64,000 nucleotides of DNA from Struthio camelus (taxonomy: Eukaryota; Chordata; Aves; Struthioniformes; Struthionidae), in assembly GCF_040807025.1 (NCBI RefSeq), contig NC_090944.1, forward strand, positions 116,948,738 to 117,012,737, in the 5' to 3' direction. The notes beneath the pieces are model-generated. The model was not told the origin of the DNA, made no database searches, and saw only the letters and a list, made by a program, of their open reading frames with translations. The first letter of the stretch is position 1. The number at the start of each line of letters is the position of its first letter. Below, one piece after another: positions 35,885 to 48,910 of this stretch. A program made the translations under genes and the position numbers.

Positions 35885-37625
35885 GATCCATAGACTCTGA
35901 TCAAGCCATAGCTCTTTGATAAGTTAAAAGTGCTGAGCTCCTTGAGACACTTTCCAACCTTGTTTATTCTCATGGCCCCCCTCTGAAACCCCTCTGCTTT
36001 ATTCACATACTTCTGAGATCAGAGATATCAGTGCTGGACTCAGTATTTCAACAGTGGCTGTGCCATTATCAAATACATACATATTTATAGACTCTCAGCT
36101 CTAATTCAGTATTCCACAGTTTATACAGCTAATTTCAGCAGTAACTTTGTGACTAGGAGAAGTAACAACTCATATTTAGCTAATTATCCACCAAGGTCCT
36201 CCTGTCCCCAATTCCTTTTCAGAGCTGCTGACTCTTAGGATGGAGTTCCCTACTCTGTAAATATGGTTGAGATTCTCTTACCTAGATGTTTGTCTTCATA
36301 TTGATTGTACTGACATTTACATCTTTATATTTGTTTGTGCCCAAGGAATTCAAGTCACTGTATTAGTGATGCATCTTCTTCATTATTTGCCATATTACTG
36401 TCATTATTTCATCTGCAATTGATTAATAATGGTTTAGTTTTCTTCCAGATCACTGATAAAGATATTAGATGGTAGAGGAGTATAAAACAAGCCTTATGGG
36501 ACCTCATTAGAAGCTTGTCTCTTAATAATGATTTCCTGTCTACTATTGTATATTGGGTCCCATCAAAAATTCCTTTTAATTTTTTTTTAAATTTAATTAA
36601 AAGTTTTAATTCCTTTACTGCATGGCCATGCAGTTATTCCTGTTTCTTAATGATACTGTCATGTAACACCAGTTTAAATGTCTTACAGCTACCTGGGTAT
36701 ATTATACTAACACAGTTGTCCTATCAACACAACTATCAGTCTCGGTCACTGAGATACCAGACCAGTGTTTTCCTTGAGCTCATGTTGGTTATCCTCCTTT
36801 AATTCCTGTCAGTTGATTCTCATTCCTGCACTTTGCATATCTTTTCTGGGATCAGTATAAGGTTGACTGTATATGTGAAATGGCATATGTTGCCCTGCTT
36901 ATGCATTGTTTATTAACAAATATAGTCTACCTCAAATCATTAAGATATTTCCCAGTATTTAGGATTCATTGAAAGCCAGTTTTAATAATTTAGATAGTTC
37001 CTTGCATAGCTCTTTCAAATATCTTAATGCAAGTTACCTGATCTGGCTAGTTTACAATATTTGATTGTAGTAGCTATTGTTTAGGATCTTCTGGAGTTGT
37101 TGCTGGAATTAAAAAAAAAAAAAAAAAGTAATCTTTCCATTCTGTGATTGTTTTTTCACAACAGAAGTATATTTAATATTCCTGCACTATTACCTCCACC
37201 ATTTTCATCTTGAAATAGATGAGTATCGCTGTTTAGCTTCTTTAGTACTTACGTAAATGCCATCTTCAGGCTTGTTGATGGTGAAGTTCATATGCCTTTT
37301 GATTTTTCTCATCTATTGTCTGTAGTTACTAGCTTCTAACGCATTGTATTTCTTAGCAGTTATTACTTTTGCTTCTGTTTGCAGTGTATGGTGCTTTTAA
37401 ATTTTTTTTAATAGTTGCATTCAATTCCTGCTGCAGATGGTTTCCTGACCTGAGGGGATCTTAGTTTTTAATTATGGCACTGTATCACTTTTTCCTATAT
37501 AGTAAATGAAACATGCCAACTATCATTTCCAATTTTTCTCTAAATACTATCCAGCCCATTTAGCTCATCATTATGTTCATTTTCATATAAGTGCCTCCTT
37601 TGTAGTACTAAACCTGAATGAGCAC
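35885..37625 (-). mobile_element. Ancient CR1/L3-type LINE relic (antisense)
   Basis: A series of landmarks occurs in the right order for the antisense strand of old amniote CR1-type LINEs. They are CATGGCCCCCCTCTG (35,971); GTGCTGGACTCAGTATTT (36,031); CTCATATTTAGCT then ATTATCCACC (about 36,170-36,190); GATCACTGATAAAGATATTA (36,449); GGGACCTCATTAGAAG (36,499); GTTTAAATGTCTTACAGCTA (36,672); CATGTTGGTT (36,781); ATGCAAGTTACCTGATCTGG (37,028); and GTAGTAGCTATTGTTTAGGA (37,066). This is the reverse-transcriptase region of the element. The reading frame is destroyed by many changes, and an A17 run (37,111-37,127) has grown inside. Boundaries are approximate, and the subfamily cannot be fixed without alignment. 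Confidence 0.8.
37111..37127. repeat. A17 homopolymer inside the CR1 relic
   Basis: An uninterrupted A17 interrupts the LINE relic, so it arose by expansion after insertion or lies at a small secondary insertion. Confidence 0.9.
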
Positions 37626-39203
37626 TGTTCATTGAGACTTCCTGATTTTGCACGTAGCATGAACGTGATCAGTTTTGCCTGAACGATAGATCATTCTTTT
37701 CAGGTCTAGGTAACAAAAGCACCTCAGTCCCATCTTCAGAAGCCACATGAACCTACCTACATCAGGGTCTTTGAAGGTGCTTAGTTGTTGAGCTGCTGTT
37801 ATGTTGCAGCATCACGTTTTTGGGGGTCCGGGTTCCCTGAACAGCACTCAGGGAAGGCCAGGTGCCTGAAGAAAAGAGGTCTTTAGAAACCAACTGAGCA
37901 GAGATTTACTGTGTCTCATCAGGCGTGAGGTGTGAAGGCCTGACCTAAGTCTGTTCTTTCAGCACAAAGTGGTGCCACCCGCAGCCTGGACTGCAGGTGC
38001 TGCAGAGGCTGGGTGGCTGCGAAACATTTCTGCGCCGCACTGAGTAGCCGGAGTCGCCAACCTGAGCCGCCTGGTCCTCCTGAGTGTCGGCCTGTGTGCG
38101 CCTCTCCTTAGACGTGGGAACCTGACTTAATTTCACCTAGTGAAATGGTGAGGTTGGCTCTATGTGGTGGTTTAGAGCAAGATTTTGGAAGGAACAGCCC
38201 CTCGGCTGTGGCTGCCAAATGCTTTCCCACTCTAATGTCTTCCAGCGTAGCCTAACTAACTACAAAATACAAAGCAGATAGTTATCTGTTATGTCATGCT
38301 TGTGTAGCCAGCAACTGCTCTGTCATAGGGACAGGGCAGTCTTGATGCTAATTCTGTTGCAAGAGACCACAAATTGGGAGGGCAGATGATGTTTTGGGGT
38401 TTCTTTTCCACTTTTAGTAGCATAAGGCATGGGAGACATGCAAGTGACTGACTCAGCTAGTGACTCAACATGGCAAAAGAAGTTATGGAGATGTTCCTCA
38501 TACTCCAGCTGGAGATTTGAGCTAAATTATGATTTAGTATGGTCTGTTGATGCTCTCTTTTGAGTTCATCCACACTAGCAGTAAACCAGAATTAACTCTA
38601 GTAAGTATCTTCAGGGAACAATCTGGTCCTGACAGGTTATTTTTTAAAATGGAATAACCACATTTTCAAAATCAGTCTTTCATGTGATACCTATTAATTT
38701 GGGGCCAGTTGTACATGAAGCTCTTTAGTCTAGGTCCTCCAAGCTTTGTTGTACTGTATAGTTAGTACTGCAACTCCTAATCCTTCTCCGTAGCAGCATC
38801 TCGGGCCCCAGTGAGCAGCCATACTTCCCATACAATCCATGCAGAGTTTTAGGTTTCCTTAGAAACGAGCTGACTGGGAGCTGCCTAGGCCAGTTGCTGT
38901 GAAAAATAGAGGGAGGAGCTGAGAGTTGAGCGCCTCTATATGGGCAGACAGGTGTACGTTTCCTGTGTTCAAGCAGCCAGCAGCATTAACTTCCAATGGT
39001 TAGAGAGTTACCCTTAAGAGAGAATTACAATCTCTGTTTTTCTGTTCCTGATTTACACTGGAGCAGAGTGTAAATCATTCTAATTGCAATTACTTTTATG
39101 AAGCAGGAAAGATTGCGTGATTTTAATGTGGTTAAAATCTTTCACTTTCCTCCATCTCTAACATTCATCTATTACCCACTGTCTTTATCTTAATCATTTA
39201 AAG

Positions 39204-39749
39204 ATGTGTTGCCTGTGCTTTGAGTCTGTGAATCTTGACTTCTCTGCAACACAAAAAAAATGTAGTTCTTTTGCCTTTCTGTCTCCATTACAATTTTACT
39301 TCTTGTATAATTCCTTTTTCTTTTTCTTTTTCTGTTTTGTTCCCCAGAGTGAAAGGGTTGGACAATCCAACCTGCTTTTCTTGAAAATGGCTTGCTTTCA
39401 TTTCCTCCTCCAGCCAGGGAATAGTTTGGAAATTCTGTTCTCTGGACCCTTGGCTGAGCACGCGAAGGCGGCCAGCTGTGCGGCTTGCCAGGAGAACAGG
39501 AGCGCTTCCTGGCAGAGGTGGGGCTACAGGAACAGAATCTATGCCGTGGGATTTGCTTTCATCTCCTCCACTCTCTGCAAGTCAATACTGAAATTTCCTG
39601 ACCACTTTTTAAATCTTCCAGGCGGAATAGCTGAGCAGGGAGGCCCACTCCTTAAAAATAAAAAAACAAAACTTGCTCTTATAAATAGCAGTAGATTAAA
39701 AATACTAGTCTGTGCTGGGCAATCCAGTGTCAGAGTTCTCTGCATGTGA
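39204..39749 (+). other. 181-codon open frame in intron 1, unrecognised
   Basis: This is the longest ATG-initiated frame in the window that is neither exon 1 nor in the CpG island. It spans an excellent acceptor-like signal (a long pyrimidine tract with CCCCAG near 39,347). The product shows no recognised domain; residues around 37-45 are polyphenylalanine from a T run. Joined to exon 1 at that acceptor in phase 1, it would read one lysine and stop. It is probably a chance ORF and is recorded because of its length. Confidence 0.2.
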
Positions 39750-42700
39750 TTTTGAATGCTCTATAAGGGAAGGTGGGCACTCCCATGGGCTGGCCACCAT
39801 CACTATCAACTTGCATGAGTCCTCTCTTTGTTTAGACATATACACATGATTCTCCTATTAAGAGTAGGACCTAGGTCTATGGTTTATCCTCCCTTTCATC
39901 ATATTTAGGGCTGGATGCAACCTGTAATGTTCAGATTCCTACATTTTTTTCCCCAGAATTCTGGGGAGATTTGAATATATGGGTTTGTTTTGGAGCCCTA
40001 AGTGTTGCAGAGTATCTGTGGCCCGTTGCTGAGGTGAAGCGCTGGTGGGAGGAGTGCTTCAGCATTACATGTGCCTTTGGAGGCTGCAGACAAGTTGCTA
40101 TCAGTAGCAACGTTACAAATGCCTCACTTTATGGAGTATTGTTTGAAATGAAATTTTTCAGCTTTAACTGATTAAAATTTATTTAATTAGAATTTTAATA
40201 AATGTAACGGGTTAAAACCCAATTAAACTTAGTTCGTTGGTCTCCATTTTTGGGGCCTTTGTCAAAGAATGCAACTAAGAAGAGTTCTCTTCTAAGCTCC
40301 TGAGAAGTTCAGAACCATCTGTTGTCTGTCGTGGTTTCATCACAGACAGGTTTTGGAAGAGGACCCAGTGTGAAAATGACTATCATGAAGAATACTTTCC
40401 GTTGTTAGTCTGACATGCCTGAATCTGTCAGTGTTCTTTTCTTCCTAAGCTATTTCAGGCACATGGAGATGCGGTGGATTCTCATGCCACCTTCATAAAT
40501 GGGATATTTCTATTTTTCTAAAATCTGAATTTCTGTTCAGATTTTGCCATAGATTTTGAATAAAATCAGCATAAGGCGAGGAACTACTATCTTGAGCTCA
40601 ACTCGAAATTGACTGAACCAGCGGTGACCAGAAGTAACACGTCTGAGGAACTCATGGGTATCCTAACATAACCGGTGATGGGAAATCTTCTCAACATAGT
40701 AAAACAATTTCTTTGACACATGGAAGAGACTTTGTTTACATGTTTTTGTGAAATTCTGAATACACTGAGCTGCACTTTTTAAACTTCCAGATTGTTTTGT
40801 TGCTATTGACACTGCTCAGGTTGAATGCAAAAAATGCCCATGGCTGACGGCCAAAAGCAACCACCAACACCCAGAGCAAATACATCGCATCCGTGCTTTG
40901 CAAAAATCACTTGCTCTGTCGAAGTCTTCCTGGTAAGAATTTGTATGCCTAATCCTAAGCTGGAAGGCCCATAAGACCCTGGGGTCCTTCTAATTTAGAA
41001 ATTTTGTTAATCTCAAGTAAATACTAAGCTACCTATCTTCTCCTTTGTGTTATAAAGCATTTGTACCATTTCCGGGTACTGGCAGCCAAGCAGGTAGGCA
41101 CAAGCACTCTTAGTTTCAGGGCTTTGGCTGCTATGCTCCTGTGTTATTAGTTACAGTTTTTCATCACTTTTAACAAGGAACTTAAAGTTTCATTGATGTT
41201 GCCGAAGAAAAAAAACCTGTATAAAAGTGGTCATGTTCTTCTGTTCCAGAAAAAATGGAGAAAGATCTTTACTCTTGACTTTTTTTGAAACATCTTACTG
41301 AGAGATGCGTAGTAAAACATCCAAGGGTAGGAATAGTCCAGCTGGGGAGGTTATGACTGCCCACTTTTAGTGAGTCAGGGCTCTCCACAGCTCCTGTAAC
41401 AGAGATCCTTTTCTTTGCTCCCATTCTGGTCCTGCTAGCGCATCAGCCAATTTTCACCCCGTATTGCAGCTGCTGACAGAGGGTTTTCTGATGTGTGGAA
41501 CCAAGGGCCAACCACAATTTGTCCGTGTATTTACAGCGATCATTTCACTCCAGTAGAAGCGCAGCCAAATATTTCTTGATAGAAGCATACTGCATCCATC
41601 TAACGACACTATCCAATTGAGGCAAAGTGAAGAATGCCGCAATATTTGTATTGCAGTAGTTGCACAAGGCCCCAGTGTAGATAAGGCTCTGTTTTGTGAG
41701 GTGCTGTTGATCTCAAAGTAGTTTTCCAGCCCTACAGACCTTCCTATCTAAGCTGACAAGTCAGATAATGATGTTCCATGGTAAAATTAGTTACAGGTAC
41801 GTGATACAATCAGCAAAAGGCTTGCATGTTCTAAACCAGAGGCTTTTCTATGACCTCAAGTATTTCTTTCTGTGATAGTTTGCCTCATCCTACGGCTGTG
41901 CTAGTCTTGGAAGACTCATATTTATCTAGGAAGTAATCATACATGGGAAAGTGAGTATCTTCACTTGTCTTTCATTGCTACTGGTACTTCTTTATTGTGC
42001 AGGGCCAGGCATAAATCATGGCCTTATAGCTCCAATAACTGTAATTTCTCATCAGCAGCATGGGTAGCCTGAAAAGAGAAATTAGAGTCAAGAGGATATT
42101 TTCCCAGAAGATTACAGCAGTTGTAATGGAGGTCAAACTTTTGGCTTCAGCTATTGGACTCTCTCACTTTAAACTTGAAAAGCACATCAGCAAAAGCAGG
42201 AAGTTCAAAGTTTAGGATGAAATAAGGCCAAAGACTAAGAAAAAAGCACCGGATAGTAAATTCACTAAAAGTTCACCATTGCTCTTCATGCTGAATATAA
42301 CTTTTCTCTAACAAGCGCTCGCAACATAATGTATCACTAGTGGAAGAAAACACTGTGCAACATAGCATCCTAGCATGGGGAATTCAAGACCATGGTGTAG
42401 AATATCAGTCATGATTATTTGCTGAGTTGTTTTAAGCACTAACTTGACATTAATACCACAGAGATTTTACTGATTGTATTATGTATTTTGAACATACTGG
42501 TATAAATTATTTTAACACAGGGCTTATATTTTTAGCTAAGGAGCTCTTATGGTTTGTTACATAGCTAGGTGCAGTATAGTCGTAGCAGATTTTATTTTAA
42601 GTGGGTTTCCCAGGAAAAAGAATGTTTCAAAGAAACATAATTAAATTTGTAAGCTTGATTGCCTGTATGTCTGTATTTAATAGCACGTGCAAATCATTCC

Positions 42701-43094
42701 CACAGAAAGAATTTTAGAAAGCTGTCGTTCATTGTGACTGTAAAGGGAGTTTTCTGCTATGACAGCTTCAGCTTCATGCTCACAGATGCTATTACCTTGC
42801 TGCATAGTGGACCCGGTTCTGACTGAGTGGAGCGTAGGTCTGTTGATAGTAGTAGTGTTAATATATTGATCCATAACCTCTGGGACCTGACCTAATGACA
42901 TACATTCCTGAATTACTTTGTATAAATATATCTGACGTGTGTAGGTATCAATAGATGCATTCATAAAGCTTGTTTGGAAATGTGAGCTGTTTGCCAACAG
43001 CCAGTTATCACGGAAGACTCACACAGCTGGAGGAACTTCAAGAAGCTGCTTAGCTGGTACTGCATTAGAGGCAGGGTATGGACTGTATAATGTA

Positions 43095-43885
43095 TATATA
43101 CGCTCCAGACAGATGTTTGTGTAACCTATTCTTAAAGACTTTCAGTCGCCGCCATGTCCTCCCAATGCAACCTATTGTAGTGCTTCATTTTCCTTGGTGT
43201 CCAGAGACTTTCTTAAGGTCTAGCACAAGCCTCCCTTGCTGCAACTGAGAACTACTCATGTCATAGATATGGAAAACAGATCATTCCCCTGCTTTTTGCA
43301 GTAACCATTTGCATATTTGATTTTTTTTTCTCTATAACACCTTCGATCTTCCCTTCCTTTGGCTAAGCAACCCGGATTTACTTGTTACTCCGTGTTTTAT
43401 AATGTAATAATCTCATTGCTCTGCAGGACCTAGTTTGACAGATCCTTCCATTTTGACAGGGGACCACTGATAAACATTTTCGCAGTTCTGTTTTCCTGTC
43501 TTGCAGCCTACATACTGTGTTTTTTGACTGGACCATATTTCCCTCATTTGCTAATGGGTGTATCAGTGTCCAAACTTACTAAAGTCAAGATAAACGCCAT
43601 CTGTGGTTTTATCTGCAAAGCTTGTTATCCAGTCCTGAAGGCACTTCAGTTTGTTGGGACACTAATTGCTTTTGACAAGTCCATGTGAGCTGTTACTCAA
43701 CCCTTGTTTTCTTCCAGGTGCTAGCAAATAGTTCATTTGAATATTTTCCCACTCTTTTTCTGTCTGTAGTTCCTTGCTATTTCCTATTTTCCTTTTTTTT
43801 ATGGATAACAGTTGCTCTATTACAGCCTTCTGATATTTCATACTTGACACTGTATCCTATTTAAAGACATCTCTTCTTGCACATA
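43095..43885 (-). mobile_element. CR1-type LINE relic (antisense)
   Basis: Landmarks of the antisense CR1 strand appear in order: CAGATGTTTGTGTAACCT then ATTCTTAAAGAC (43,110-43,139); GAGACTTTCTTAAGGTCTAG (43,204); AAGCCTCCCTTGCTGCAACT (43,228); CATTTGCATATTTGA (43,306); ACTAAAGTCAAGATAAACGC (43,579); and ACAAGTCCATGTGAGCTG (43,675). This spans part of the reverse transcriptase region and the stretch toward the 3' end. A section around 43,330-43,560 is harder to match and may carry deletions. No open frame remains. Confidence 0.75.
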
Positions 43886-45786
43886 AGCATAATTGCCACT
43901 AGAAGCAATAAGAAACACTAAAATACCTAAGGGGTAATGCATTAATTTGTGGCAAAGCTTTTCAAAAGCTTAGGTAAGTGAAAACTTTGTGTCCATGCCA
44001 ACAGTCCTTTGTGTCTGGCTTGAGCATTGGTCCTGTGGATAGAGAAGATGAAACTACTTTACCAAATGTCACTTGTCTGTGCCTGGTGGGTTTTTACATT
44101 GTGCTGTGGCCCTTCTTTGCTGCATGCTGAACTTCATTGGTTTTGTAGCTTGCCCTCTGCTTGGAGCAGTGAGACAGACCTTGGGAATCCCTTCTGTGGA
44201 AATATGTTGCAAATGGTGAACTGAGTTGCTGTCTGTGTGTGACAGCCACCTGTCAAATTTGAGTACTGTCACCATCACATTTTTTTTTCATTTTAAGAGT
44301 CGGTCTAAGTTGTGATGACTATCTTTTATTCAAGAGTCTCTAAACCCCATACTGGTGCCTGCAAGAGGTGATCAAAAGAAAGGAACAGACCTCAGTGCTG
44401 AGTTCTTGCCTTGTATTATTATCGCTGTTCCCTCTCTCAGGTGGAATTAGGATTTGATGCCCTTTCAAAAATGGAAGCTCTGAAAAAAGTGGAGAAATAA
44501 AATGTGAACATTTTCTTTGTTTCATGCCTCTGATTTTGAAATAAACAAATGAATTAAGAGAGTAACTTTTTCTTACAGTCCTCAAGAAATAAAAGGAAAG
44601 GGGTAATATCTTCCTGACTGAGTGTGCAGCGCTGGCTAGGTTTGCTCTTCTAAATTAGATAATTGGTATTTCTGAGAAACAGAATATGCCAGGTTCCTTG
44701 GTCTTTGCTCTTTGGATAGGGACCACTTAAGTTTTATGTTAGCGCAATACCTTGCCCAGGCCTCTAGGACACTGCTGCATTATATCCTCTGAGTATTAGT
44801 GATTTGCAAGCATCGTTTTTCCACAGGCCTGCGTTTGATCCCATGGATTGTATGACTTTGCTAATGAGCTAATCTTTTCTACCTTTTCTCTCTTCCCTCT
44901 GCTTCAGTCTCAATGGCTCCATTACTATATCTGTGCATTCTTCCTTCCACCCTTGGGGAAGCTGAAGAAGAGAAGCGTTACATGTTTGGAATGCCATCAT
45001 TTAAGCACAGATTTGGTCTATAATAAGCATGTGTTGTTTACCTAATCATTAGCTTAGCACATTGGTAGCTTGTTTTCAAAATGAATTAAATGTGCATGGG
45101 CTACATCCTTAGCTACTATAACTCCACACAGTTGCATCTGCTTCAGTGGTACTACCCTGATTTATTCCAGCTGAGAGTCTGCTTCTGATGTACTTGTGTA
45201 GTACTTCTTTGAATTCCTTTTGAAATCTATTGCAAAGCTTTGGGGTTTTTTTGTTTATGTTTTTTTTTTAAGTGGTAAATCTTGAGGGTAGCTATGCCAT
45301 ACTTAATTACGAAGCAGGATGCTTACAAGATAGTTTTAAACCATGGAGAATGGGGGTTTATAATGGAAGTGTAAACACCTAGCTGTAGGCCAGTTCCCAC
45401 TTTTAATAACTATGTCTTTGTAACTTTCGTTTTAGCCCATTGGAAATTTACATGCTTATCTAAGAGCCAGATTCACCCTCATGAAACCTGGCCTGGTATA
45501 GCTTTAATATTTGTTTCAAGGAGATGGTACTGAGTTCAACAACTGTTTAAAGAGCCAGCTCTTGACCAGGTGGTCGCTGAAAGAATATTAGCTCTGGCCA
45601 TGAGTTAATCAAGATATCAGAAGTGTAGGCATGAAGTATTAACTTTGTATCAATTGCACGGCTGGATACATACATTTCCATGCTCTTCTTTTCTCAGTAT
45701 ATTGTTAATAGCTCATTTGGGCTGATATTGCACCTTTTTCACATTCTGGAGATGAGGGAAGTTGTTTTCTAGTTCTGTCTTCATTA

Positions 45787-45832
45787 CTCTTCTTTTAACA
45801 CAGACACAGTCAGACCTCTTCTTTTAACACAG
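45787..45832. repeat. 29-bp period tandem duplication (partial)
   Basis: The 17-mer CTCTTCTTTTAACACAG occurs at 45,787-45,803 and again, perfectly, at 45,816-45,832, with a period of 29 bases. The perfect identity suggests a recent slippage-type duplication. Confidence 0.95.
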
Positions 45833-47189
45833 TTTTTCCTGGCAGATCAGGGATGTTCTCTTGATAATTTTTCAGTGCTGAGTAATAAATAAGCAGGAAT
45901 TGAATTGGTCACTTGTGTCAGAATGTGCATTCAGCTACTTGAATTGTTTAAATGAAAATTAAGTGGTAACACAGATTTAGAGATAAGTCATGAAAAGAGC
46001 CATTTGAATTCTCCCTGAATGTTTTTTAAAATTTTCAGTTAAGTTTTCTTTGAATGCCTGTAATCAGTAAATGGCTATGAGAGGAAAAGGCAATAAAAAT
46101 CAACTTAGTAATAAAATGCAAAGTAATAATAAAAATAATAAGCATCTCTTTAAAGCTCATTCAGGAACTGTTCTGTGTGTCTCATTTGATCTCCCCAATT
46201 GAGATGTTTTCTTGAACTTTAGTGTAATTTCAGGTTTGAGTATTTGTGTATCCTCTTCATGATGCCACACACAGGGGCAGGGCAGCTTTCATATTCACCA
46301 AAAAAAGGAAAAAAATATTAAGTTCCCCAGAACTTATAGGTATTCCTATGTGAGAAGTCACTGACTGCTCCTACCATCTAGACAGTATAGAAAGAGTTCA
46401 GCTATGTACATATTAGGGCATATAAAGCAAAGAAACTGAGGTTACGGGAGGTTTGCAAATGAGGTTTTACCTCATTTATAACAATGAAGTTGCAATCATT
46501 TGTTAGGCAAATGATCTGTTTCCCAGCAGTGCTGGTATATCTTTTTCCTTTAGTCTAGTTTTAAAAGGCCAAGTACAAAAAATTTTGGTCCCGAGTCATC
46601 TTTAAAGGAATATGGCTCCCATTTCCAAAAAAAGCCACTCAGTTTAAGAAACTAAACACTGTCCTAAAAGTCACCTAGGTACTTAATGGAAGTTAGAAGA
46701 ATGCGAGTCTCTAGGACTGATATCTTTATTACTTAATTTTAATAGTTGAAATTTTAGGCTAGTTCTTTTGGCCCTTCTACAGCAAGTGGAAAAGGATGTC
46801 ACCTCCAAAGGGAGATTCATCCTACACGTTTTAGGATGAAATGAGTTGCTTCCCCGAAGTGGCTATTCTGACTAGTTTTAGAGGCCACATGGAAAATTAG
46901 TTTAAAATTGATGCATAGCCGCCAGCTACAGTTAAGTGCTGGCGGATGCCAAATCAAGCGGAAAATTAAATTGGATGTCACACACTGAAGAGATGCTGAA
47001 TTTGCTGGATGTGCATCATAAGCTTTTTTGGGGAGGGGTCTTTCTTGTCAGTTTTACTTCACTTTACTCTTTCTGGTCTGGTCTGTTCTGTCCTCTCTGT
47101 ATTTATCATCATGAGGCCAGGAACGCCTAAAAAAGTAAGTTTCCGTAAGTAAGTTTTAATTCCATAATTTCTCATGAAGAACAGGTATT

Positions 47190-47560
47190 ACTGCTCTAAG
47201 TTACTGTCCCGTTTTGATGACTGCATGCCTCAGCTGTCCATGCATGGTTGATTTGTGACCTATTCTCTTATTTTTCGTATAGACATTTAGTCTTTGTTGT
47301 CTTTCATCAGACTCTGGAGCCTCGAGATCTCTTTGCCTAGCTCTGAATTCTCTCCCTTTTGTCACCATCTTTCTTGGAAAGAGATGTCCAACACTGAAAG
47401 GAAGATTCTTGATGTGCTCCCAATTAATTTCTGCAGTAAAAGACTTATTTTCACCTTTCCTTGCAGTCTCAGAGCACATTATTTCTACTGCAGTGTTGCA
47501 ACGAGAACTCTTTATCTGCCGTGCACTACCAACCCTGCACCTCTTCTTTTTCCTTTCAAT
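47190..47560 (-). mobile_element. Probable CR1-type LINE fragment (antisense)
   Basis: TTTTGTCACCATCTTTCTTG (47,357-47,376), then GATGTCCAACACTGAAAGGA and CTTGATGTGCTCCCAATTAA, resembles the antisense CR1 stretch TTTGTCAACATCTTTCTTGA, GATGCCCAGAACTG and CTAGATGTGGTCTCACCA. Flanking similarity is weaker, so the ends are guesses. Confidence 0.5.
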
Positions 47561-48697
47561 TTAATCAGTATTTTGGATTATTTTTTCAGTCATCTTAATA
47601 TTTGCAATTAATTTTTATTATGATTTTGCTCCCTCTGGGTTCCAGTAAAGCTTTTGTGCATGCAAAAGAAACTCTTGACATTTTTGTCCAAATTGGAAAA
47701 TGGCATATCTTTCTTCTTTGTTACCTGGCATAACTATGGTGTGGTTAGCTGAAGCCTCCGGTAGTTCACATTTGAAAGCATCACCCTGTAGTGTTATGTT
47801 ATGTGTGTCAAATATGTTGAATTTGGAAAAAGGCACCGCCCCCTCATAGTAGATGTAATAATTCTCATGTTCATTATGTAGATGTCTTCATCATGAATTC
47901 AGAAGTTCCACCTCTGAAACGTGGAGCCCTTCATCTTGATAGCAGGGCAACCTTGGGTTGAGTGGAGCTAGAGTATTTCTGAAACATATTGTGTTTCATG
48001 TCAATATGTATGATATTTCACAACGACATGTTCTTCTATAGCAGCATTTACATGGACTCTGCCTCCAGAGTATATAACCATTACTTAAAACAAACAAACA
48101 AAAAACCCCAGGCCCAACAACAAGCCCTCTGGACAGTTCCCTGTTCCACAGTGTCATTCCCAGTGTGGTATTCCCTCTGAATATAATTCTTAAGAACCTT
48201 AAGTATGCCATGTAATTTGATCTAGAGTCATATGACTAAAGAAAGAATATTGCTGGAGTCCTACTTCTGTAGACGTAGGTAAAATAAATACCTGCGTAAC
48301 CCTAGCAATAGGAATGACTAACAACGCACATACAGCAGGAAATTTACAGCTTGCTCTGGAGAGCCACTGTAGTTTTCATGCTCCTTTGAACTAATGTGTT
48401 TGCACATAATTCATTCTGTAGCTTATTCTCAGAAGCTGCTGATGCATTCCTAGTCTGTTTTGATCTTTAAGAAATGCAGACATTGACTCTGTAATTGCTA
48501 TCCATATTCATTATCGCAGTCATGATGTTGTATGATGCAGCTTGTGGAGCTCTTTCACTGAATCTGATCTCTGTCTGGAGTCTGCGTTAGTTTTGGATCC
48601 CTCTGAACCGTAAATGGTCAGAACATCTTTTTCTAATATTTAGTTGGATATCATCTTCTTAGTCTGAAATATATATTGTTTTATTTTTTCATTTCTT

Positions 48698-48738
48698 CAT
48701 GTGTATGTATATATGTGTGTGTATGTGTGTGCATATGT
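48698..48738. repeat. 41-bp alternating purine-pyrimidine tract
   Basis: An imperfect (TG/TA)n tract in which every step still alternates pyrimidine and purine. It is the second Z-DNA-type tract in the intron. Confidence 0.9.
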
Positions 48739-48872
48739 TTGTATGCCTCTTTCTTTAGGAAATTTTGTCTCCAACATTTATGCCTGCCCAGGAAAGGAGA
48801 AAGTAAGTTGCTTGTAAATATGAAGCCAGGTTTTTTAGAATTATTTCTCAGGGGAGGACAGAGTGGATAAGT

Positions 48873-48910
48873 AAAAAAACAAAACCAAAAAAAAAACAAA
48901 AAAAAAAAAC
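48873..48910. repeat. A-rich simple repeat
   Basis: Runs of A are separated by single or double C bases. Low complexity; no element was recognised beside it. Confidence 0.9.

Noticed and set aside
38163-38220. TGTGGTGGTTT start resembling an avian LTR edge
   Set aside because: No matching second edge, poly(A) signal arrangement, primer site or target duplication could be found.
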